Assembly: GCA_017883205.1 (NCBI GenBank)
Contig: JADGNZ010000013.1
Span: 62,001 to 126,000 of the forward strand
DNA: 64,000 nt
Origin: Thermoanaerobaculia bacterium
GTDB lineage: Bacteria; Acidobacteriota; Thermoanaerobaculia; Gp7-AA8
Direction: 5' to 3'
Shown: positions 1-8,856 of the stretch, in pieces
Numbering within the stretch: the stretch's first letter is position 1
Layout: each line of letters starts with the position of its first letter
Made by a program: the position numbers and the translations under genes
Notes under the pieces: generated by a model
What the model was told of the DNA's origin: nothing
Seen by the model: only the letters and a program-made list of their open reading frames with translations
Database searches by the model: none

Positions 1-268
1 GATGCGCCGCGCGGACATCGCAGTCGGTGACGAGCGCAACGACCGTGTAGTCGCGTGACAGCACTTCTACCAGCAACGCAAGCTCGTCATCCACGCGAGG
101 CCAACTCACGACGATGGCATCGACCTCCGCGCGCGTTGGCGATGCGCGCAGTTCGTTCGTCGAGTGACAGACAGTCGCGCTCAGACCGCACGCAAGCAGC
201 GACGCTGCAACGTTCGTCGCCCACGCTTCATCCTGATCAAACAACGCGATTCGAAGGGGTTGGCTCAT
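1..268 (-). CDS. Response regulator receiver protein (C-terminus outside window)
   Basis: Reading leftwards from an ATG at 268, the protein begins MSQPLRIALFDQDEAWA. This matches the first beta strand and acidic pocket (D-x-D/E) of a CheY-like receiver domain. About 89 codons are present and the gene runs off the left edge. A possible phospho-acceptor region reads VDAIVVSWPR, where the usual Asp after the hydrophobic strand is replaced by Ser or Trp, so phosphorylation at the canonical site is doubtful. Its start lies 32 nt inside the 3' end of the upstream histidine kinase gene, so the two are probably translationally coupled and act as a pair. Family assignment is from the N-terminal half only. 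Confidence 0.65.
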   Translation of the reverse strand, partial: MSQPLRIALFDQDEAWATNVAASLLACGLSATVCHSTNELRASPTRAEVDAIVVSWPRVDDELALLVEVLSRDYTVVALVTDCDVRAAH

Positions 269-3200
269 TTTCGACACTCACCTCCCAGTCATCAGGACCC
301 GCTCTCGGAAGGCGCAACGTAAATGTTGTGCCTCGTTCAGAAGTCTGCGCCACAAAGAGTGTACCGTCATTGAACTCAGCGCGCCGAAGCGCGCTTCGCA
401 GCCCCCAACCGGTATGGCCCGGCTTCGGATGCGACGCAGTCTCGAAGTCGCGGATGTACGCCTCGTCAATCCCGCAACCCGTATCGATGACGTCGATATC
501 GACGCTCGGGGGATTATCGCGCACCGAGAACGAGAGCGTTCCGCCGTCCGGCATTGCTTCGACAGCGTTCGAAACAAGGTGGTTGAGAATCTTCGACATG
601 TCATATAGGTCGGCATAGATTATCGGCGAGGGCTTCGGGATGTCGATGACGATGTCGACGCTCTCCGGGACCTGCGCATCCTTGATGACTTTTTCGATGA
701 GGCTCTGCACGGATTTGTTTACCGGCTCGGGCACAGAGGCCATACGGTCCCGAACCGTGCGAATCAGTTCGATGGCTTTCGAGACCTCTACGTTGACTTC
801 GGCGTATTCCTTCCGTGCCTTCTCGAAGTCGTTTTGCGCAAGCGCTTGTTCGGCGAGGGTAATCCAACTCGAGACGTAATTCAGGCCGCCGAAATCGTGG
901 TGGAGATCGAGCGCATCCTGAGCCGTCGCTGACAGGATTACCGTCCGCTTCTGTTTCATTTCGCGCCGCAGGCTTTCGAACCGTTGCAGAGTCGAACCGA
1001 GCAGGTGCGCCAAACCCAAGACGAAATTCTTGTCCAGGTCTCCGAAATGATTTGGCTGTGGGTGGCTCAGCCCGACGCTTCCGTACGGCACTCCTTGGAC
1101 GATGACAGGAGCAATGAGGAGCGACCGCGTTTTCGGATCCGATAGCACGATCGCCGGCGTTCCCGGCGGCTTGTCGAGAAGATCGTCGATGCACTGCAAA
1201 TCTGCTGTTTGCATCGCCTGTCCGGTCAACCCGTCCTTCGCGTTGACGCGCGTGAAAGGGTCTTCTCCTGCGCCGGCGCGATGCTTGAGGACGAGATCGT
1301 CGTGTTGCCGATCGTACAGCCGCACGACCGCCAGGCAACCGCAGTGCGTCGCCGCAGTCTCGGCGGTGAGCTCACACGCTTCGCCGTAGTTTTCATGCGT
1401 CATCTCTGCCAGTCTCACGGCCACATTGACGATCTCCCTGCTACGCGCGATCTCGAAGGCAGTCACGGCCGCATCGCCGAAAAGCTCGAGCAGATGCTTC
1501 GAGCGTTCATCGAACGCATTCACGTACCTGCTCTCGACGTTCAGAACGCCGAGCAGCTCGCCGCTTCGGGTAAGCAGCGGCACTGCCAACTCGCAGTGGA
1601 TGCCTTCGATGCCGGCGTAGAGTGGGTCGTCCTGCGCGTCGCCCTTGGTGTAGTACGCCTGCCGCGTTTTCGCCACGTGCGCCATGATGCTGCGGACCAC
1701 GCCCTTCGGCATCGGATCGAGGCTCTTTTCGTGTACAGCCGACGGATGGCCGTCCACCATGTCGCAGAAGTACGTCTTCATCAGCTTGTTGTTCGCGTAC
1801 AGGTCGAGATCGGACCGCGTCGAATTCGTCAGCTTTAACGCATGCGTCACGACGGAGTGGACGACGGCGGTCGGATTTCCCGAAACCTGAAGCACTTGCG
1901 CCGAGAGATCGTGCAGAGCCTCGCGGTCCTTCTCCGATTTCTCGTACTCCTCAGCATTTTCGAGCGCGATCGCGATCATACCGGAAATCGCCTCCGTGAG
2001 TCGGACGGTCGACTCGTTGAATCCCGTGGGCGAATCGCTCGTCAGCAAGATCGCTCCCCACAATTTTGGCTCGCGGCGAATCGGAGCGACGATGACCGAG
2101 GGGCTGTCGCGCACGAGCCACCGTTCCGACTCGATGACCAGACCCGAAGGGTCGCCGTGGAAGAGCTGTTGCGACGTCGTTCCGATCAGACCTTCACCGA
2201 TGTGGTATCGAGTCGCGGGCGCTGGGCCGGCTCCGTAGCCGTGCGTCGTCGTCGCGACGTAGGTTCCGGTCGCGTTGTCGTACCAGAGCAACGCGCCTGC
2301 CGTCGCGCCGACTGTTCCAACGGTCTTCGTGAGCGTCACGTCGAGCAACTGAGTCGTATCGAGGTGGCCGACGGTGTCGCGAGTGAAGTCCCAGAATAGT
2401 TTGAGCTCAGCCGCGCGCGCCTCATAATCCTGGGCGCGTTTTACCGCGAGGACAAACTGCCCGGCGATGTTCCGGATGAAGTCTTGCTGCCTTACGGTGA
2501 AGGCGTTTTTGCGGTGACTCTCGAAATTCAACACTCCGATGACGCGATCGCCGTCGAGCAGCGGCACATCGAGCTCTGAGCGGGTTTTCTTACCGCCGAT
2601 GAAAAGGTTCTTCCACCGCTCCTCGTTCTTCAGATCGCGCACTAGGACAGCTTGACGGTTTTCGAAAACCCATCGCACGATGCCTTTCGAACCCGTGATC
2701 GGGCCTTTCCAGCCTACCAACTCCTTCGACTCCTCGCCGATCGCCACGAGCAACGTGAACTCTTCCCCCCTCGCGTCGGCGAGCAGCAGCGAGGCCTCTT
2801 CTGCCTGGACGTAGCCGTTCGCGAGACCCAGAATCGTATGGAGAACGTCGGCGAGCCGAGTGGTGCGATTCAGTTCAGCATCGACCCGGCGGACAATCTC
2901 CATCCCCTGGTCAAACTGTCCTTCGCGCTCTAGAAAGCGATGCGAGCTTTGAAGCGCCGTCGCCGCGAACGCAGCGAGAATCCGGATGAGGCGCTTTCGC
3001 GGTCCCCCGAATTGCTGAGGCTTCCGATAGTTGATGAACAAAACGCCGACCGTTGGGCCAACGCGCAGCGAAATTGCAGCTGCAGACGCTATCTTTTCCC
3101 GTTTCCGGAACGTACCACCTCCACCCTTCAACCCCAGCTCCGTCAGTAATGTTGACGCGTTCTCGCAGAAGATCCCACCGTCGTAATTGACGACTCGCAT

Positions 3201-4346
3201 GAGCATCGGATCGGGCCGGGAGGGCTGAAGGAAGTCCGGATCGAGGAGGTCACCGGCGACAAATGGCGGCAGGATGAACCCTTCGTCCTGGACCCAGCGA
3301 TAGAGGATGACCAAGTCGGCGCCTGAGCCTTGGCGGACGTTTTCAGCGAATGCGTGGAACGCCTCAAACGATGTCACCTCTTCGTGCAGCTGTTTTGCGA
3401 CCTGACTGATCGTGTCGAGATCGGCGAATAGCCTCAACCCATGCAGCGCCGTGGCGACCTGGTTTCGCAGCAGCTCAATCACGCGCAAGTCTTCGTTGTC
3501 GAACGGATCCGCCTGTGCCTGCTCGATCGACACGAATCCTAACGGTACGTTGCGGAAAACCATGGGGACGAAAATCTCGTCCGCTGGCTGGCCGTCGCGG
3601 ATCGGCATCCGCATCACCGAGCCGGCGAAGATCGCCTCGCGATCGATGTCGGTCAGCGGGGCGCACTCTTCCTGGATTACCCCACGGGCTCTGCTCACAT
3701 ATTTCGTGACCGAGTCGGTGATCGGATCGAGAACGCCGAGGCAGAAACGATTGCCAGCGTCGATGATGTCGCGGATGCGATCGTCGAGCAGCCGGAAGAG
3801 AGCCCCAGGGTCGTCTAGTTGCTGATTGATCTCGTGACCGAGGTCGAGCACTTTCTCGTATCGCCACGCGCGCCGAAGAATCGCGCGTGCTCGGCCGACG
3901 AACTGGCGGATGAGCTGCTCCTCCTTGTCTCCAAACGTGTGCGGCTCGCGGAAATCGATGTAGACGACCGCGAGCGGTCTCGGACGCTTCGGTAGATCGA
4001 TTTCGATGGCGATGAATGAGTGGACCTTCTCCTGCTGGGTGAACCTGCTCGCGTACTCCGGCTTTTCCCGAAGGTCTTCTACCTTGAGTACGCCGCCGGC
4101 TGCGAGAGTGTGCCGTGCGAGACCGTCTGGCCGGGGCCGGTCGAACGCGGACTGACCCTCAAGCAGTTTGCCACTCACACGTGGCGGCCAGCCGAAGTCA
4201 CCGGTAAGGGGGTTCATCGGGAAGAGCACGCTGAGGTCGCAGTCGAAGATCTGAATCGCGACCTCAAGAACTTCGTATTGAGCGCGCTCCAGATCTCCAG
4301 CGATCGGCATGGCCGGCCCGGGCAAATAGCTTTCAGACGCTGTCAC
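237..4346 (-). CDS. Multi-GAF sensor histidine kinase
   Basis: A 1369-residue cytoplasmic sensor kinase with no membrane segment. I count seven successive GAF-like domains (about residues 20-160, 180-310, 330-475, 485-640, 655-800, 805-975, 975-1115), several ending in the typical 'GVLNxES...F' strand. These are followed by a dimerisation region with LHHDFGGL (His about 1149/1150, the likely phospho-acceptor). An HATPase domain follows, with N-box NHLVSNAVEAMPDG (about 1255-1268), G1 box DTGCGI (about 1288) and GWGL (about 1313). The start is GTG with GGAG about 13 nt upstream; an internal Met 12 codons later is an alternative. GAF domains bind small ligands or haem, and which ones cannot be told from sequence. 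The stop overlaps the start of a response regulator gene, its likely partner. Confidence 0.88.
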   Translation of the reverse strand: MTASESYLPGPAMPIAGDLERAQYEVLEVAIQIFDCDLSVLFPMNPLTGDFGWPPRVSGKLLEGQSAFDRPRPDGLARHTLAAGGVLKVEDLREKPEYASRFTQQEKVHSFIAIEIDLPKRPRPLAVVYIDFREPHTFGDKEEQLIRQFVGRARAILRRAWRYEKVLDLGHEINQQLDDPGALFRLLDDRIRDIIDAGNRFCLGVLDPITDSVTKYVSRARGVIQEECAPLTDIDREAIFAGSVMRMPIRDGQPADEIFVPMVFRNVPLGFVSIEQAQADPFDNEDLRVIELLRNQVATALHGLRLFADLDTISQVAKQLHEEVTSFEAFHAFAENVRQGSGADLVILYRWVQDEGFILPPFVAGDLLDPDFLQPSRPDPMLMRVVNYDGGIFCENASTLLTELGLKGGGGTFRKREKIASAAAISLRVGPTVGVLFINYRKPQQFGGPRKRLIRILAAFAATALQSSHRFLEREGQFDQGMEIVRRVDAELNRTTRLADVLHTILGLANGYVQAEEASLLLADARGEEFTLLVAIGEESKELVGWKGPITGSKGIVRWVFENRQAVLVRDLKNEERWKNLFIGGKKTRSELDVPLLDGDRVIGVLNFESHRKNAFTVRQQDFIRNIAGQFVLAVKRAQDYEARAAELKLFWDFTRDTVGHLDTTQLLDVTLTKTVGTVGATAGALLWYDNATGTYVATTTHGYGAGPAPATRYHIGEGLIGTTSQQLFHGDPSGLVIESERWLVRDSPSVIVAPIRREPKLWGAILLTSDSPTGFNESTVRLTEAISGMIAIALENAEEYEKSEKDREALHDLSAQVLQVSGNPTAVVHSVVTHALKLTNSTRSDLDLYANNKLMKTYFCDMVDGHPSAVHEKSLDPMPKGVVRSIMAHVAKTRQAYYTKGDAQDDPLYAGIEGIHCELAVPLLTRSGELLGVLNVESRYVNAFDERSKHLLELFGDAAVTAFEIARSREIVNVAVRLAEMTHENYGEACELTAETAATHCGCLAVVRLYDRQHDDLVLKHRAGAGEDPFTRVNAKDGLTGQAMQTADLQCIDDLLDKPPGTPAIVLSDPKTRSLLIAPVIVQGVPYGSVGLSHPQPNHFGDLDKNFVLGLAHLLGSTLQRFESLRREMKQKRTVILSATAQDALDLHHDFGGLNYVSSWITLAEQALAQNDFEKARKEYAEVNVEVSKAIELIRTVRDRMASVPEPVNKSVQSLIEKVIKDAQVPESVDIVIDIPKPSPIIYADLYDMSKILNHLVSNAVEAMPDGGTLSFSVRDNPPSVDIDVIDTGCGIDEAYIRDFETASHPKPGHTGWGLRSALRRAEFNDGTLFVAQTSERGTTFTLRLPRAGPDDWEVSVENEPTPSNRVV

Positions 4347-4447
4347 GACGGCGGCTTGTCTCCGTTGATCTAAATCGTTGAATTAGGGGTGTATTGACGA
4401 TTGTACATCAGATCCGCATCCGCCTAAAACCTTCGTGGCTCGAATGT

Positions 4448-4612
4448 CTACGGCTCGTCGTCGAAGCGTTGCTCGCAAACGAGGCAACTGATCGGCGGAT
4501 CGTGCTCGTGTTGAGCCGAGTCGTGCGAAAAGCGATAGTTTCGTTCGCGGACCGCGTGGCAATGGACGTACGGATTGGTGCGACTGAGTTTGATCGTTAG
4601 TCGTCGCAGCAC
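4448..4612 (-). CDS. Possible small Cys/His-rich protein (54 aa)
   Basis: A short reading frame begins at a GTG and encodes a basic peptide with VHCHAV, HDSAQHEH and SCLVCEQRF. The spaced His and Cys pairs would suit a small zinc-binding finger. Codon third positions are GC-rich, roughly like neighbouring genes. There is no recognisable family, no clear ribosome binding site, and it lies in an otherwise gene-free decayed stretch, so it may be chance or a remnant. Confidence 0.25.
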   Translation of the reverse strand: MLRRLTIKLSRTNPYVHCHAVRERNYRFSHDSAQHEHDPPISCLVCEQRFDDEP

Positions 4613-4742
4613 GGCCGAGGCCGTGAAGTGTCTAACCCGCGTCTATTGCGCGAGTCTTCGCACGTGTGCAGACAAGTCGAGACCGAGGCAAACTGCTCTC
4701 AAAGGAGATGTCCGCGTACGTCCCGAGACAGACGCGAAAATC

Positions 4743-4782
4743 GCACTCAGGAGGTCATTGGTTCGATCCCGTTCAGCTCCAC
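4743..4782 (+). pseudogene. 3' fragment of a tRNA-Ala gene
   Basis: The segment reads like the variable loop, T-arm and acceptor 3' strand of bacterial tRNA-Ala, containing GGTTCGATCCCGTTCAGCTCCA followed by CAA. The matching 5' half (GGGGCTG... and D/anticodon arms) is absent upstream, and the T stem has a T-T mismatch. A 3' tRNA half without its 5' half is the classic scar left at one end of an integrated element (att site duplicate), or simple gene decay. The surrounding gap (4347-4858) otherwise holds only the doubtful small frame at 4448-4612. Confidence 0.55.
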
Positions 4783-4858
4783 AACCTGCTCGAAGTTCCC
4801 TCAACGTCGGCAGATGCCAGCGTTCTTGCTGCAGAGAAGTTCTGCCCTCAGCGCCCGC

Positions 4859-5970
4859 TCACCGCGGGAACGTGCGGTGGATCCCGGGCGGCACGTACGT
4901 CCCCGCGAGCGCCTTCCCTTTCGGCCCATACACCCGGAACAAGAGGCTGAACGAGGTCTTTGGCACCGGCAGCCAGTTGGCGATCGGCGCGCACCGCGGG
5001 GGATCGGCCTGGAGGTAGATCGTCACCGGTCCATCCTTCGCGGTCACGAGGCCGGGTGTGTATGAGGCGACCAGGTATTTGTCGAGGATGTTTGGGACCA
5101 GCTCGACGTATTCCGGCGTGTAGGCTGTCATCGACCAGAAGCGCTCGTACTCGGGGAGCTCTTTTTTCGCGAACTGGATCGTGTACGCGAAGCTGCTGCC
5201 GTCGAGGGGTAGGCCGCTCGCGTCGACGAACGCGTCTGCGTAGTAGGCGGCTTTGCGGTTGTTGCCGACCTGGATGTACTCGGTGAGGGCGGCGCGGTCG
5301 AGGTAGGCGGTGCCCCACTCACCGATGTTGTTGAAGTGGATCCAATTCGTCGAGCCGCGGTGCGAATGCCAGCGGTTGAGGATCGCTGCGTAGGCGGCCT
5401 GCGCGCCTCGGATGATGTCGGTGAGCGGAGCCGAGTCGTGGTTGACCTTGCCCTTGGCCGCGGCGAACGCTGCGTTGAATCGCTTCATGAGCGCACGGTC
5501 GTCGTCCGTGACCGGCTGGGTCATCGGCGACGCCATCGCTTGCTGCACCGTCGTCAGGAAGGCCTCCGGCGAGATGGTGAGACCCTCGTCGGCCATCAGC
5601 TTCACCGACGGACCGAAGAAGGAGAGCGGCAGGACGAGCGTGTGTCCGGACTTGCCGCTCGGGTCGTACGCAGCGAGAGTCTGCATCGCTAGTTTCGACC
5701 GGAACTCGTTGGCCTCGCGGATCAGGCTCTGCCCCGAGGGGGAATGCTTGTCGATGCGGATAGCGATGGTGGTGAAGGTGTACGGCATCTCGACGCGAGT
5801 GGCTTTCCGCGGGATCTTTCCCGAGTATCCATCGGCCACGAACGCGTAGATGCCTCCGCCGGACGGTGGGTCGGACGAGAGAGCGGTCGAGAGGACGTTG
5901 CCGTACACGTCCAACTGGAGGATCGAGTATTTGTTCTGATACTTCGGGATGGTGAGTGCAACAGTCCACA
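4859..5970 (-). pseudogene. 5'-truncated DUF1254/DUF1214 protein
   Basis: About 369 residues match the later part of the DUF1254-DUF1214 architecture (periplasmic proteins of unknown function, often near envelope genes). They run from WTVALTIPKYQNKYSILQLD to a natural C-terminus RVYGPKGKALAGTYVPP. The N-terminal part of DUF1254 and the signal peptide are missing. Upstream in frame the translation turns into an unrelated low-complexity sequence that is the shadow of the neighbouring peptidase gene, and no start codon lies at the junction. The gene therefore appears to have lost its 5' end, probably by deletion between it and the M61 peptidase gene. The lost edge is near the tRNA fragment, in the same decayed stretch. 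Confidence 0.7.
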
Positions 5971-6050
5971 GTGCACCGAGCGCGCAACGCTGCCGCAGGG
6001 GGGATACTGAGAGCGATCCGCAGATGACGCAGATAAAAGCTGCAGCCGGC

Positions 6051-8054
6051 CTACATTGCCGGCAGCGGTCGTTTGCTTGGCGCGAGGATCTCGTCGAGGC
6101 GGTCGGGCGTGCCGTCGACGCGCTCCAGCGACGGGATGCGCAGGCCGCCGTAGTACGGGATCGAAAACGATTTGTATTCTTCTCCGCGGCGGAACTGCAG
6201 CTCGATCGGCCGCCGGCTGTGTTCGGCTTCGATGATGGCATCGCGCAGAACTTTCGCCTCGTACGCTTTCCCATTGACGGAGATGATCAGCATGTCAGGC
6301 GTGATGCCTGCCTTGAACGCCGGACTGTTCCACAAGACGCTGCTCAGGGCATTCGATGGTGAACCCGCTGCTGGTCCGCCACGCGGGCTACCGACTGAAA
6401 AACCGAGCGAGGTCGAGAAATCGTCCCCGCCCACGGCGGTTTCCGTCCTGGTCAGCCAGGTTGGGATCTTGTCGCTGTAGACGAGTTTGTAGCCGCCGTT
6501 GGTGATTCCGTCGATGGGCACGGCTGGATGCAGCGCATACACGCGGTCGCGGAAGAATCTCATCCAGTCATACGGCGCAATCGTGTTCAGGATCTTGACG
6601 ATGTCCGGAAGATCATAGGTGCTGGTGACGAAGCTCCCGTTGAATTCGCCGAGGAACTCCGCCGCGAAGTCGTCGAGCGATTTCCGGCCGCTGGTGAGCT
6701 CGCGGATCTTCGTATCGGCGTCCAGCCAGATCAACTGGCCTTCGGTGTAATAGTTTTCCCCCAGTTGCCAACTGCCCCAGCTCATGGGACGGCGCTGCGA
6801 AACGGTGGGCTGGTTCGTGGTGTCGACCAACGGACGCCAATCCCGGCCCGGGCTGACTTCGAATCCGGCAGCAACGCGCGCAAAGACATAGCGCGCCTGC
6901 TCCGCTGTCCGGATCCCCGAACGCGCCGCAAGCACGCTCCCCCAGTACTGGGTCATGCCCTCGTAAACCCATAGCAGGTCGTCGCGCATCGGCACGTTGA
7001 AGTTCGGAGTCCAGAGGCCGGCCGGACGGCGGAACTTGCCGTTCCACGAATGCGTGTACTCGTGTGGCAGCAGGTCGGAGCGGAGGTTGCCGCGATCCCA
7101 CTCGGTGAAGTAATTCGGCCGCGAGCCGTCTTCGCTCGACTGATGATGCTCGAGTCCGACGCCACCGACAATGCTGCTGAGCAGCAGCAGGAAATCGTAA
7201 TGGTCGTAATGATGCGACTGATACAGCTTGTCGGCCTCGATGGCCAGGTTCTTGTGCTTTTCGAGGGCGTCCGGAGAGATTTCGAGATCTTTTTCATCGT
7301 CGGCGAAGACGTTCAGTCGGACGATGTCGGCCGGCGAAGGCGAAAGGTCGACGCGTTTGAAATGCACTCCGGCATAAAGCGGCGAATCCACCAGCGTGTT
7401 CAGCGTCGTCCGCTTGAACTTCACCGTGGACCCTTCCTCGGATGCCGTCTCCAGCGCAGTGGCATGTTTCCAGCCCTGCGGGAGTTTGACGCTGACGTCG
7501 AACGGAATGTGGCGGGAAAAGAAGCCCGCGGGATACATGGCCACTTCGTTCCATGCAAGATCGACCATGGCGTCGGACCACTCGATGCGGCCTTCCGCCG
7601 GCTTGATGGGCGACAGGTAGTCGAACGTGAGCTCGACCGTTCTGGCAGCAGTTCCAAGCGGAATATGGAAGGCGTACACATTGATCTGGTCGCGGATCCA
7701 CTGCACGCGCCTTCCATCGACGGTGACGACAATTCCGGCGATGCGGGAGATCGGGCCGATCGGTGAGTGGGCGCCGGGGATCCATTGCGGATACAGCAGC
7801 ACCAGCTCGCGCGCGTTGCGCTGGACGGGAATCTGCTCGCGCACGTGCGCCACGCGGTCCGTGACATTCGTCAGATCGACATCGAGCTGCACGGGGCTGG
7901 CGTAGGGCTGGTCCACCGGTGCCTCGATCGACGGCGGCATGAGCAGCGGCTGCGGCGGTGCAGGGCTCTTCACCGTTTGCGCGGCCAGCGTGGCGAAGGC
8001 AGAGATCGACAGCGATGCGATGAAAGAGAAGACGCGTAGAGGGAGCACATTCAT
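6051..8054 (-). CDS. M61 family glycyl aminopeptidase with PDZ domain, secreted
   Basis: A 667-residue protein with an N-terminal signal peptide (about 1-25, ending AFATLAAQ). It has an M61 N-terminal beta domain, a gluzincin metallopeptidase core with the zinc motif HEYTH at about residues 331-335 (Glu catalytic), and a C-terminal PDZ domain at about 560-645 (SPAFKAGITPDMLIISVNGK). The family cleaves N-terminal glycine or alanine residues from peptides, probably in the periplasm. Length is normal for the family. The gene is followed 80 bp later by the truncated DUF1254/1214 remnant. The start follows TAGACT-N10, so it could be nearly leaderless. Confidence 0.9.
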   Translation of the reverse strand: MNVLPLRVFSFIASLSISAFATLAAQTVKSPAPPQPLLMPPSIEAPVDQPYASPVQLDVDLTNVTDRVAHVREQIPVQRNARELVLLYPQWIPGAHSPIGPISRIAGIVVTVDGRRVQWIRDQINVYAFHIPLGTAARTVELTFDYLSPIKPAEGRIEWSDAMVDLAWNEVAMYPAGFFSRHIPFDVSVKLPQGWKHATALETASEEGSTVKFKRTTLNTLVDSPLYAGVHFKRVDLSPSPADIVRLNVFADDEKDLEISPDALEKHKNLAIEADKLYQSHHYDHYDFLLLLSSIVGGVGLEHHQSSEDGSRPNYFTEWDRGNLRSDLLPHEYTHSWNGKFRRPAGLWTPNFNVPMRDDLLWVYEGMTQYWGSVLAARSGIRTAEQARYVFARVAAGFEVSPGRDWRPLVDTTNQPTVSQRRPMSWGSWQLGENYYTEGQLIWLDADTKIRELTSGRKSLDDFAAEFLGEFNGSFVTSTYDLPDIVKILNTIAPYDWMRFFRDRVYALHPAVPIDGITNGGYKLVYSDKIPTWLTRTETAVGGDDFSTSLGFSVGSPRGGPAAGSPSNALSSVLWNSPAFKAGITPDMLIISVNGKAYEAKVLRDAIIEAEHSRRPIELQFRRGEEYKSFSIPYYGGLRIPSLERVDGTPDRLDEILAPSKRPLPAM

Positions 8055-8146
8055 GGCGCGCGAGAGTCTACGTCGAATCGAGCGATGGGATCGACCCCAC
8101 TTGTGCTGGGCGGACGGGAGATTGTGGCGTGATGTTTATGAGCGGC

Positions 8147-8752
8147 CTACGATTCTTCGAGCGCCTTTCTGAAATCGCGTACGGCCTGGGTGAGCGTGCC
8201 GCGATCGAGCATCGAAGCGAGCAGTTCGACGTCGAGGTCAGGAAGGAGCCGGCTGCGCTGCGTTCGGGTAGGCGTTCCCCCCGCGAGAGCGTAGATTTCA
8301 ATGACTCCTTTGCGCCAGTACCAGACTTCGTCGACGCCCAGTTTGCGGTAAATCTCCAGCTTGTCGATGCCGCCCCGCGTCCACTCGACTTCGATCGCGA
8401 GTTGTGGGCTTTCCCGCGGCTCCGTTCCAAAGGTGTAGCACTCATCGGCTTCGGCGGCGCGTTCGTTCTCTTCTCTCGTCAGCGTCCAACTGCCGAAAGG
8501 TCTCACTTCGATGCCACGATCGATGCACCACGTCTCGAGAAGATGTCCGATGTACGACTTGATCCGCTCATGATCCTTCGACGGACTCATGATCTCGACT
8601 TCCCCCTTCAGATAGCTGATGCGCGGGGCCGAGTGATCGCCACGAATGTCGAGCAGGCGCTCGTAGTCTTCCCACGTGACATCGTGCATGACGATGATGT
8701 GATCGGCGTTCGACGTGTCGTCGTGTTCGCGAAGCGCGGCAGCCCTCGACAT
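8147..8752 (-). CDS. Uma2 family (DUF820) putative endonuclease
   Basis: A 201-residue protein of the Uma2/DUF820 family, which has a PD-(D/E)xK nuclease-like fold and no settled function. Visible features are the N-terminal 'TWEDYERLLDIRGD' region, SYLKGEVEIMSPSKDHE, the acidic core residues in PQLAIEVEW, and the conserved KLEIYRKLGVDEVWYWR segment near the C-terminus. The start ATG at 8752 is chosen because a TATACT box lies 6 nt upstream; a longer frame upstream has no sequence of its own character. It stands alone, divergent from nothing and 100 bp after the UbiA-like gene on the same strand. Confidence 0.8.
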   Translation of the reverse strand: MSRAAALREHDDTSNADHIIVMHDVTWEDYERLLDIRGDHSAPRISYLKGEVEIMSPSKDHERIKSYIGHLLETWCIDRGIEVRPFGSWTLTREENERAAEADECYTFGTEPRESPQLAIEVEWTRGGIDKLEIYRKLGVDEVWYWRKGVIEIYALAGGTPTRTQRSRLLPDLDVELLASMLDRGTLTQAVRDFRKALEES

Positions 8753-8758
8753 GATGTA

Positions 8759-8764
8759 AGTATA
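8759..8764 (-). promoter_or_regulatory. -10 box (TATACT) of the Uma2 gene, leaderless type
   Basis: TATACT lies 6 nt before the ATG at 8752 on the minus strand. With the usual 6-8 nt from -10 box to transcription start, the mRNA would begin at or next to the start codon. No Shine-Dalgarno is visible. Confidence 0.5.
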
Positions 8765-8856
8765 TCGCCGGCACCCCGCAATCACGGGAAAGTTCGCGGA
8801 ATCGCACGATTGACGACGCCGCGGGTCATGCGGACGGATCTCGCGCACTTGGCTCG

